Of a stretch of DNA of 64,000 bases, positions 18,222 through 26,600 are shown in pieces (position 1 is the stretch's first letter; each line of letters opens with the position of its first letter). Made by a program: the position numbers and the translations under genes. The notes beneath the pieces are model-generated. The model was not told where the DNA came from, ran no database searches, and worked only from the letters and a program-made list of their open reading frames with translations. Origin of the DNA: Veillonella parvula DSM 2008 (lineage in GTDB: Bacteria; Bacillota; Negativicutes; Veillonellales; Veillonellaceae); NCBI RefSeq assembly GCF_000024945.1, contig NC_013520.1, forward strand, positions 1,503,501 through 1,567,500. The letters run 5' to 3'.

Positions 18222-19226
18222 TTACTCCAATCCCATTAACTTATGTACAACTTGTAAACTTGGTAAAGCGCTACGACCACCAATCCCTTGCGTATTTAAA
18301 GCTGCTACAGCGGACGCAAAGATAGCAGCTTTTTCTAAATCAGAATGTCCACAATGTTGTAATAAATCTATAGCATATGTAGAGGTCTTTAACCCTTCTA
18401 CTGGGGCTAACTCTCTCAATAATGTAACAAGCTTTGAAAGAAATGCTCCATGAAAACTATCTCCAGCCCCCGTTGTATCAACTACATATTCTTGAGGGAA
18501 TGCCTGACAACGATAGAAAGTTCCATCAGGCCATACGAAATAACTACCATTAGCGCCATCCGTAACCCCCGCAATAAGAGCACCACGGTCATGAATGATA
18601 CGACAAGCTTCTTCTAAATTAGTAGTGCCCGTATATTTTTCAGCATAATCACGAGCAACAATAGCAATATGACTTGACTCTGTAATAGATTTCATCTCTT
18701 CATCGTAGCGCTGTGCACCTCCATCGAGGGAGATAATAGTACCTGCCTCTTGTGCTAACGCCATGGCAGAACACATGAATTGTCGATGCCGTCCGTTAAC
18801 ATGTAAAATGAAAGCTTCTTTAATTAATTGCTTATGAGTATCTAAAAATACTGGCTCTGGCGCAGTAGAGCGTTCAAAAAATACGGCACGCTCGCCAGTG
18901 CTATGCTTTACTAGGATTGTAGCAACGCCACTCTTTTCCCCCTTTTCAATGTGGATAGCATCAGTATTAACATTATATTTTTTGAAATCATCTAAAATAT
19001 GACGCCCCACCATATCGTCACCGATACTGTCAATCATGGCCGTACGTGCACCATATTTACCTGCAACGGCTAATGCTGTAGCTACAGGTCCTCCACCATC
19101 GGTGGTAGAAGATACAACTTGTTGTACCTCACGTCCCGTTGGGTAATGATCCACAACGATGAAGCGGTCTAATGTGCTAGCCCCAATACCTAATATATCT
19201 ATTTCTTTTTGAGGACATGTACTCAT
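18222..19226 (-). CDS. PfkB-family carbohydrate/nucleoside kinase
   Basis: 334 aa. Ribokinase-fold kinase: an N-terminal substrate lid (GIGASTLDRFIVVDHYPTGREVQ), the GGxxxN-like stretch as DGGGPVATALAVAGKYG, and the C-terminal signature DTTGAGDSFHGAFLSKL with catalytic Asp and anion hole. The substrate cannot be read from sequence; sugar kinases and nucleoside kinases share these motifs. TTAGGAGG precedes the ATG. Its tight link to ktrBA is unusual and no sugar transporter is nearby. Confidence 0.88.
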   Translation of the reverse strand: MSTCPQKEIDILGIGASTLDRFIVVDHYPTGREVQQVVSSTTDGGGPVATALAVAGKYGARTAMIDSIGDDMVGRHILDDFKKYNVNTDAIHIEKGEKSGVATILVKHSTGERAVFFERSTAPEPVFLDTHKQLIKEAFILHVNGRHRQFMCSAMALAQEAGTIISLDGGAQRYDEEMKSITESSHIAIVARDYAEKYTGTTNLEEACRIIHDRGALIAGVTDGANGSYFVWPDGTFYRCQAFPQEYVVDTTGAGDSFHGAFLSKLVTLLRELAPVEGLKTSTYAIDLLQHCGHSDLEKAAIFASAVAALNTQGIGGRSALPSLQVVHKLMGLE

Positions 19227-19441
19227 ACTAACCTCCTAAGCCTTTTATCAGCTATACAAGCAATATCACTTCACATCTTATAGATTTACTATCTCACTTA
19301 TTGTTTTATGATTTTAACAGCAATTAGATTTTTATTGTCCTTATAGACTTATACATCTATTCCTATACATCTATTGCTATGCTTTTTAAAGTCATTTAAG
19401 TCTTATACCTACAGAATACCTTTCGTTTTATAAAAAGTAAA
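19227..19441. other. Intergenic region upstream of the kinase/ktrBA operon
   Basis: AT-rich, no reading frame of note. It contains a short direct repeat (TATACATCTATT twice, around 19347-19375). With the terminator it forms the gap to the heme locus; the kinase promoter must be here but no confident -35/-10 pair stands out. Confidence 0.5.
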
Positions 19442-19461
19442 CCCCAGACCGAAGTCTGGGG
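19442..19461 (-). terminator. Intrinsic terminator of the heme operon
   Basis: CCCCAGAC/GTCTGGGG stem capped on the minus strand by a UUCG tetraloop and followed by TTTACTTTTTA. About 105 bp past the radical SAM gene stop. Confidence 0.9.
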
Positions 19462-19565
19462 CTACTTTGTACTACAGAGAGCACGTATATGTCACGTAAT
19501 ATGTCTTGTATATTATATGTTGGTTATTGGGAGAGGTTGTTAGAATTAAGGTGTAACATAACAGT

Positions 19566-21206
19566 TTAAGACATCATACGTTCCATCATATATTCAATCT
19601 CATCAGCACTTAAATTGTACATAGCTTGTACCATTCGTTCTGCTGCTTCGCCAGAAGCACCGCTCTTAGCAATTTCAGCTTTAGCCTTAGCAATGAGAGC
19701 ATCTTTACGTTGTGCTTCGGAATCTTCGTCAGTTGGTACAGAGATATTGGCTTTACCCTGGCCAATGCCACGTACCTCTTGGTTAGGATTTTCTTTAGAA
19801 GTTGTTTTTGTATCTTGTGCTGCTACTGCTTCTATAGCGAAGGAATTCTTACCAGTCAGGATATATTCAACAGCTTCTAATGTACTTTGCGTAAGATTTA
19901 CAGTCCAGAATTCGCCTGCATCAGTCAATTTATAAAGCAAACCATTATAGGCAACAAGGCCTCGTTTTTCCCATAATTTATAGAGCCAGTTCAATTCATC
20001 TAATCTGGAATCCATTTTTACTAAGCTCATAATATTGAGGAATCCTTGTTCTAATTGACTTACTACTCGGTTTACGATAGGTTGTAAATCACTTTGTTTC
20101 ATAAGGGCCATAAATGGTTTTTCACCGCGGGTAACCATATCTTCGTATGGTTTTAATGCACGATGTAACATCATCCCATAACCGTCGACGTTACCACCTG
20201 CACCACTACCAAATGGGAACATTGGAACGCCCGATTTAGCTAAAGTGTTATACAAGCTACGTTCACGGTTATTAGCACTCCAGTGAGCGGCACTCAATCG
20301 ACGATAGGAACGTTCATCAAGGTATTTACGACCAAATTCAAACATATCCCCTTGCATCGCTGTTGTGGCTGCAGCTGGAACTTTACCGTTTGTAATGTCT
20401 TTATTGAGATCACTACCATCAAATACATTTAATTGATATAGGTCTGCACCATCAACACCAGAGCTTACTAAATCAGCTAAATCTTGTTCCCACACCTCCA
20501 TAGTTTGACCAGGCAAGCCATAGATTAAGTCAATAACGACAGAGCATTGACCATAAGCTTTCAAAGCAGCTAGTCGTTCTAATACGGTTTCTTTCGTATC
20601 TAAACGGCCTACCATTTGACGCACTTCTGTGTTAAAAGATTGTACGCCGATGGACATACGGTTGACGCCGTTTGCCATCCAAACTTCAAGATTTTCAGGG
20701 ATCAAATCGTGAATACGACCTTCTAAGGTAAGCTCGTAATCATTTGCCAATGGCAAGTACGCTTTAATCGCTTTAAGCAATCTTTCAGAATTTGTAGGTG
20801 ATAAAGATGTTGGTGTGCCACCGCCGATAAATACGGCATGGATCAAACCATCTTTTAATCTCGAACGCTCACTAGCGAGCTTTAATTCACTGATAAGACC
20901 ATCAATATATTGGTCTTCAACACTTTGACTCGTACCGTTTTGGAAGAAACCACAATATGTGCATTTTGTCTTACAAAACGGAATATGAATGTAAGCGCAT
21001 TGCATTTCGCCCTTTTTAGGAGTGCCATTCATTAACGAATCCCAAACGGCTTGTGTTTCTTTTGGAGAAACGAGCGTACCATTGAGACCTGCATGTACAA
21101 CACGTTTATGAGGAAATGCACCACTCATCGGATTATCGCATTCTAAACCTAGTTGTAGATTGCGTTGTTTCTCCGGAATGGATTCAAAGAAACTTGCTAA
21201 ACTCAT
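19566..21206 (-). CDS. hutW: HutW/ChuW/HmuW-type radical SAM heme-degrading enzyme
   Basis: 546 aa. The radical SAM cluster motif is C78-KTK-C82-TY-C85, in the HemN/HemW-like context YIHIPFC. GGGTPTSLSP, TLEGRI and MSIGVQSF follow. Family members ChuW (E. coli O157) and HmuW (Fusobacterium) open heme anaerobically to release iron, using SAM and a flavodoxin. That fits the flavodoxin gene 21 bp upstream and the TonB-dependent receptors in the same operon, and favours heme breakdown over HemW-type heme delivery. After the conserved domain (to about residue 455) there is an additional ~90-residue tail, a Thr/Ser/Glu-rich linker plus a helical C-terminus, longer than I expect for the family. GGGGATTGGAGT precedes the start. 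Confidence 0.85.
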   Translation of the reverse strand: MSLASFFESIPEKQRNLQLGLECDNPMSGAFPHKRVVHAGLNGTLVSPKETQAVWDSLMNGTPKKGEMQCAYIHIPFCKTKCTYCGFFQNGTSQSVEDQYIDGLISELKLASERSRLKDGLIHAVFIGGGTPTSLSPTNSERLLKAIKAYLPLANDYELTLEGRIHDLIPENLEVWMANGVNRMSIGVQSFNTEVRQMVGRLDTKETVLERLAALKAYGQCSVVIDLIYGLPGQTMEVWEQDLADLVSSGVDGADLYQLNVFDGSDLNKDITNGKVPAAATTAMQGDMFEFGRKYLDERSYRRLSAAHWSANNRERSLYNTLAKSGVPMFPFGSGAGGNVDGYGMMLHRALKPYEDMVTRGEKPFMALMKQSDLQPIVNRVVSQLEQGFLNIMSLVKMDSRLDELNWLYKLWEKRGLVAYNGLLYKLTDAGEFWTVNLTQSTLEAVEYILTGKNSFAIEAVAAQDTKTTSKENPNQEVRGIGQGKANISVPTDEDSEAQRKDALIAKAKAEIAKSGASGEAAERMVQAMYNLSADEIEYMMERMMS

Positions 21207-21227
21207 ACTCCAATCCCCTTTCAGAAA

Positions 21228-21746
21228 TTAGGCTTGCAACTTTGCAAGTACAGATTTTGTAAATTCTTTTGCATTTGCAAAGTCTTGTTCATCTGGATGA
21301 GTTTCCGCCGCTTTATGTAATGCATCGCGTTCTGGGCTTTGCCCATGTGCTGATCCAGGGGGGAACATTTTATACATCATTTCGATTACTTTAGGATCAA
21401 TTTTACCTTGGCATACGAAGCCGTCTACAAGAGCTTCTTTGTTAGGCAATAATTCAGATGCTTTTTCGATACTTTCACGAGCATGATCAGAATCAGCATA
21501 CATCCCTAGTGTGGCAAAGAATACCACATTAGGATTTTTTAAAGTTTCAATCAATTTTGCCGCTTCTTTATTCGCTGTACCTCGATCCACCCAGAAACCT
21601 ACGAATACTGTATCATAATCAGCTAAATTTTCAGGTGCATCTTTTACAGGAACGCAAGGTGTACCTTCAGGCATAACGGAAGCCATTGCTTCCGCTACAC
21701 TTTTAGTATTTCCCGTAAGGGAAGAATATAAAATAATAGATTTCAT
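21228..21746 (-). CDS. Flavodoxin family protein
   Basis: 172 aa. The FMN phosphate loop SSLTGNTKSVA (9-19) is intact, followed by the 50s-loop region VGFWVDRGTAN and the 90s-loop ATLGMYADSDHA. The AKEFTKSVLAKL C-terminal helix fits a short-chain flavodoxin. Placed directly upstream of the HutW-type gene and probably the electron donor for its radical chemistry, as with HmuF/HmuW; this pairing is inference from context. AAAGGAGAT precedes the ATG. Confidence 0.88.
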   Translation of the reverse strand: MKSIILYSSLTGNTKSVAEAMASVMPEGTPCVPVKDAPENLADYDTVFVGFWVDRGTANKEAAKLIETLKNPNVVFFATLGMYADSDHARESIEKASELLPNKEALVDGFVCQGKIDPKVIEMMYKMFPPGSAHGQSPERDALHKAAETHPDEQDFANAKEFTKSVLAKLQA

Positions 21747-21774
21747 ATTTATCTCCTTTATTACTTAGATATAT

Positions 21775-22578
21775 TTATTCTTCTTCATCTTCGCCATCGG
21801 CCTGTACTACAAAGTGTACAGGAACTTCTACTGGTTGTATATCCCCTGTTTCGTTTGGATACGGAGTCGCTCGTCGCACTGCATCAAGAGCCGCTTCTAC
21901 AAATATCTCATCGCCACCACTAGTTGGATATACGTCTATTAAATTACCATTAGTATCTAATTTAGCCATTACATTAATTGTAACATCTACGTTCATTTTA
22001 CGTTTAATAGCCGCATAAGGAATTTGTTTTTGGCTATCTACGGCTGCATAAAAGCCCTCTACATTGAACGCGGCTTTACCTGTACCGTGACCATCACCTT
22101 CACCGGTACCATCACCTGTACCAGTACCATGGCCTCTACCATCACCAATTCCAGTGCCTTCACCAGTACCATGACCACCGCCAGAACCACCACCTGATCC
22201 AGGGCCTGTGCCACCAACAGCGGAATTATCACCGGATGTATTGCCTTTATTTTCACTTGCTTTAGCTGCCACATCTACTGCATCAGGAATATCTGTTGCT
22301 GTAGATGGTTCAACATTTGCTACAACAGCCTTTGTTCTTGCCGCTACTTCATCTGCTGACAATGGTTTTGGGAACAGATCTGCTCTGTTACCTCCGCCAC
22401 CACCAGCATGTCCACTGCCACCATCATCGAGCACACTTTGTGTGAGGTCGATTTCATAGGTATCCATTTCTTGAATGGCTGGAACCACTACAAAAAAGAT
22501 TACAGCAATAAAGAGAGCAATAAGATGAACTACGGCGGATATAATGGCTGCTTTTTTCCATGATATGCCTAGTCCCAT
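21775..22578 (-). CDS. tonB: TonB-like energy transducer with Gly-rich linker
   Basis: 267 aa. N-terminal membrane anchor (about 11-33), then a long periplasmic linker, then a C-terminal TonB domain (about 180-262: KRKMNVDVTINVMAKLDTNGNLIDV, in two pieces, then VPVHFVV). The linker is not the usual Pro-Lys/Pro-Glu rod. It is dominated by Gly, Asp/Glu and His in GTG/GDG/GHG units (about residues 100-165). The gene starts 2 bp after exbD. It couples the proton motive force harvested by ExbBD to the outer-membrane receptors encoded upstream. Confidence 0.85.
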   Translation of the reverse strand: MGLGISWKKAAIISAVVHLIALFIAVIFFVVVPAIQEMDTYEIDLTQSVLDDGGSGHAGGGGGNRADLFPKPLSADEVAARTKAVVANVEPSTATDIPDAVDVAAKASENKGNTSGDNSAVGGTGPGSGGGSGGGHGTGEGTGIGDGRGHGTGTGDGTGEGDGHGTGKAAFNVEGFYAAVDSQKQIPYAAIKRKMNVDVTINVMAKLDTNGNLIDVYPTSGGDEIFVEAALDAVRRATPYPNETGDIQPVEVPVHFVVQADGEDEEE

Positions 22579-22580
22579 AG

Positions 22581-22988
22581 TTATCCTTTCTGTTCAGCTG
22601 CAATAGCTAAGCGTTTAACGCCAGATTGTTTTAACATGTCCATAATCGCTACTACTTGACCATGAGCCGCTCGTTTATCGGCTTGTAAGATAACACTAGC
22701 ATTAGGGTTTTCTTGGATACGTTGTTTTACCATTGCCTCAGCATCGTCAATGCTCATTGGCTTGTTATCAATCGTAATATGACCCTCCGCATCTAATGTT
22801 AAAACCACTGGTAATTGAGCTGGTGCAGAAGCACTAGTAGCCTGTGGTAATTGTACAGACAAGGCTTTTTGAGCCACTGTTTGCAAGCTGTTCATCATGA
22901 AGAATACCAACAAGAAGAAAATGATATCAATCATTGGAATGATCATGAATTCCGGCTTAGTTTTCATACGAAAGCTTTGCAAGTTCAT
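22581..22988 (-). CDS. exbD: Biopolymer transport protein ExbD
   Basis: 135 aa from the ATG at 22988; a GTG four codons earlier also opens the frame but overlaps exbB. One transmembrane helix with the proton-carrying Asp (MIDIIFFLLVFFM) and a C-terminal periplasmic domain ending ILQADKRAAHGQVVAIMDML. ExbD/TolR family. GGTGG lies eight bases upstream. Forms the proton-driven motor with ExbB to energise TonB. Confidence 0.93.
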   Translation of the reverse strand: MNLQSFRMKTKPEFMIIPMIDIIFFLLVFFMMNSLQTVAQKALSVQLPQATSASAPAQLPVVLTLDAEGHITIDNKPMSIDDAEAMVKQRIQENPNASVILQADKRAAHGQVVAIMDMLKQSGVKRLAIAAEQKG

Positions 22989-22990
22989 AA

Positions 22991-23608
22991 CTATTTCCAC
23001 CCTTCTCGTTTAGCTGTAACTATATTTACACACATATTTTCAATTTGGTTAATAATGGAGTCCAAACGATGACTAAAAATTGTGTAAACGATAAATGCCA
23101 TTATGGCCACACATAAGCCAGATGCTGTCGCGATAAGCGCCTCACCTACACCACCAGTAATGGCAGATGCACCGGCACCGGAGTCAAGGATACTGAAAGA
23201 GCCAATCATACCTGTTACTGTACCAAGCAAGCCCAATAATGGAGAAATTGTAACTGTTGCACTTAAGTAGTCCATATATTTTCGGAAACCAACTGCATCA
23301 ACCCCCATTTGATCAGCAAAAGCGGTCTTCATTGCTTCTTCGCTAGAATCATTTTTTAAACCTGCTTCTGCAATACGACTTGCAATAGAAGGGTTCTCTT
23401 TAATTACTTTATCGATTTCATCCCAACGTTGTAGTTTTGCGAATTCATTTACTGCATGAGTTACAACAAATGTTTTGCCTGCATACTTACGATAGAAGAA
23501 AGCACGTTCTGCAGCTATAGCGATAACCATAAAAGACAAGAGTAACAATGGATACATTACATACCCGCCACTATGAAATAAGTGAATGACATAATTTAAA
23601 TTTTCCAT
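22991..23608 (-). CDS. exbB: Biopolymer transport protein ExbB (MotA/TolQ/ExbB family)
   Basis: 205 aa. Three membrane segments (about 15-33, 112-135, 155-178). The conserved region is TVTISPLLGLLGTVTGMIGSF, here in two adjoining pieces, and ITGGVGEALIATASGLCVAI carries the Thr of the proton path. The first gene of the exbB-exbD-tonB set, 35 bp after the first receptor gene. Confidence 0.95.
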   Translation of the reverse strand: MENLNYVIHLFHSGGYVMYPLLLLSFMVIAIAAERAFFYRKYAGKTFVVTHAVNEFAKLQRWDEIDKVIKENPSIASRIAEAGLKNDSSEEAMKTAFADQMGVDAVGFRKYMDYLSATVTISPLLGLLGTVTGMIGSFSILDSGAGASAITGGVGEALIATASGLCVAIMAFIVYTIFSHRLDSIINQIENMCVNIVTAKREGWK

Positions 23609-23643
23609 ATTTGTAACCTTTCTGTCTGTTTACAGACTGAACA

Positions 23644-26600
23644 TTAGAACCTGTAGGTCCCTTGAATTCTTGTATAATCGCCTAACTTAAAGCTTTCACT
23701 ACCATATAAAGTGTCTCGTTTATTAGTGCCCTTCGCATCAAATGTATAGAATGCTTCAAGGAGCAAGTCCTTGCGCGGTACATAGCCGGCACCAAATGTA
23801 AAGCTGCGAACACCATCTAAATAACGATCAGGTACTGCACCCGTACCATTACCACCGAAGAAGGAACCATGTTCAAAGTATTTGTAATCGATGAACGCAT
23901 TCCAAGATTTCGGAACATCTAAATCAGCACGCCCAATATCTAGACGAGCCATCCAGAAGTGTGGTGTGCCGCCCATTTGGTGACCTTTTAGAGTAAAGTC
24001 TGCTGTACCACGTTCATGTTGATATACGGTATTACCATTGAGGTAACGTCCTAAGTTAGAACGATTTTGACCGTAATCAACCGTAACAGCTGCATTAGCA
24101 CCAAGTTGATACTTAGCACCGATACCAAATACATGAGCTACATTGGAGAAGCTGTATTCATCATTACTGTTTCCATTAGCATTTAAATATGTATGTGTTT
24201 TACCGCCAAAGGAACGTAAGTACCAAGCTTGTAAACCAAGACGAGCACCAATTTGTTTCTTGTATTGAATAAATGCGGCCTTATCGATGGCTGGTACAGT
24301 ATCTTTTTCAAGAACTACACCTTCTGTTCTGATCAAGTTGCCAATGACCTTACCGATTGCTTCGCGTGGTAATTTATTTTCAGACTCTGCGTCATGTACA
24401 ACTTTTTCAAGATTATACATATAGTTATACATAGCATTTGGCATGCCCCAACCATAATAAGAACCACCTTCGCCATAATCGCTGGAAGACATTGTAAAGT
24501 TCTTCTTATATAAGGCATCTTTAGCATCATAATCACTAAATACGTATTTACCACTATCGTATTTGTAAGTCTTTGCACCTAAGGAACCAGTGAATTCATA
24601 ATCACTTGATGGTTGACCATAGTAATCATAAGATTTCTTAAATGTACCATCAGCTTGTTTTACCCAAACTTCATCAAGCTCACCATTGTTATAATTACTC
24701 CAATTATCTTTTGCATTATATTTAGCAATTTCTGAAATGGATTGATTAATCTCATTACTATGTTTATCAACATAACCCTTTGGATTCAACAAAGCTTCTT
24801 TATTATCAGTAGGTACGATAAGGCCTTTAGCCTTATCTTTTAGATATTCAGGGTATAACGGAGAGTTCACATTATACATAAGATCACCAGTCTTATAGAG
24901 TTTTTCCCCTGTTTTCTTATTAGTAATTTCGTACATTGTATATCCACCAGATGGAATATCGAGGGAGAATTTCTTCTCAGCCATCTCTGTAGGATACGCT
25001 TTTGTAAGAATATCTTGTAAACGACTCATAACTTGAGCTTGTTTTTGTTGTATTTCTGCTAACTTAGCATTAGCCTTTTCAACTTCTTGATCGCGGTTTG
25101 GATTACTCCAATTTAGGTTTAATGTAGCCTTATAAGCTTCGTATTCAGCTTGCAAGTCTTTGAGCTGTTGATAGAAGTAGATACTATCTGTCTTACCTTT
25201 ATAGGTGGAATTATATATACCAGTTGGACTATCTGGAGCTGCCGGATCTGTTGTAGTCTTCTTCTCACCATCAGAACCAGTTTTAGTAGCACTCTCAATA
25301 TCATATGGATAATCATCACGATTAATACCAATCAATTCAGCTGCTGTTGGAGGTCTGTAAATAACTTTATGTTCTGCATGAGTATACGCAGAATCAGTAA
25401 TACCCGTGCTATGTTTAAAAGTACCAACCCCGATACGAACTTGAGAGTCATGGCCATTCCAAACAGCACGAACGCCATCATAAGATTGACCAAACCAGTA
25501 ACCACTAGCACCCATAGGCTCGGTTAAGCGGCCCACTGATACATCCCATTTTTTAACTCGTCTTGTAAGATCAACAGTATCGAGTCGTTGATGGTTGAGA
25601 CCTTTGGAATCAGATTTTGTCCAGCTTGTATCTACTCCACTCATACCACTCATGCTGCCAATAACCTTGAGGTTTGTGAACTCATTGAGTCGAGCATCAA
25701 AGCCAAGACGTAAGCGTTGTTCAAAACTATGACGATTAGCATCGTACATATTGGCTTTTGCAGAACCGATAGCAGAGTTTGCTCTAAATGGAGATTGCGG
25801 TCTATTAGAACCATCATGTGCCATCCAACGCGCTCTATAGTCGCCAACCATTGTAATACCACGTTCTTTAGTAGTATCAAAATCAGAACGAATAAAGTCA
25901 GTTAAACGAACTACATCAGCTACGTTTTGTACACCAGATTCAGAATTTACCACTTCACCATTAGCTACATTAACCCCTGTAGCATTAACTTTTGAACCAT
26001 CCTTAGTTTTGCCGATGGCCGTAGTTTTACTACTATCGCCACCACCAAATTTAAGGTTAACACCCATGCGGTATACGCGTTCTTGTGTAGCACGATCATC
26101 ATCTCGATGGTTAAAGATATTGTTGATACCGAAATACATCATGGCGTTTTTATTGAAACGTTTTTGAATCATTACATTCCAAATGCCAAATGTTTTCTTT
26201 TCATACATTTGTTTCTTATAAACGCCTGCATCACCAGACAAGATATCTGGCCAGTAGTTACCACCGTTATTAAGAGTATTACTATCAAGCATATTGATAT
26301 AGTAATCACCCCAGATGGAGCCATTCCAACCGGATTTAGGGTTATCATAAGTAATACCAATATCAACTTTGTGCATTGGTTTATCCAATAATTGACGTGG
26401 CATGGATGGATCGCTTTTGTTGATGGCGTGTAAATATGTATAACCTAATTTACCAGACCAATATTTGCCGAATTTTTGTTGTACTTCCGCTTGCAACCCT
26501 GTAATTTCAGCTTTACCAATATTTTTAAAGCTGTAAATCATATCCGGTGCACGTTGGTATTTCGCATCACCTTTGAGATATGGTGCGAAGTCCATAAAAT

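Noticed and set aside
19347..19375. Direct repeat TATACATCTATT x2
   Set aside because: Two short copies in an AT-rich gap; no sign of a mobile element end or regulator site.
22059..22459. Short frames over the Gly-rich part of tonB and the repeated GTACC/ACCATGACC words, considered as a minisatellite or CRISPR-like array
   Set aside because: The repeats are degenerate codons for Gly-X-Gly in tonB; there are no unique spacers of constant length.
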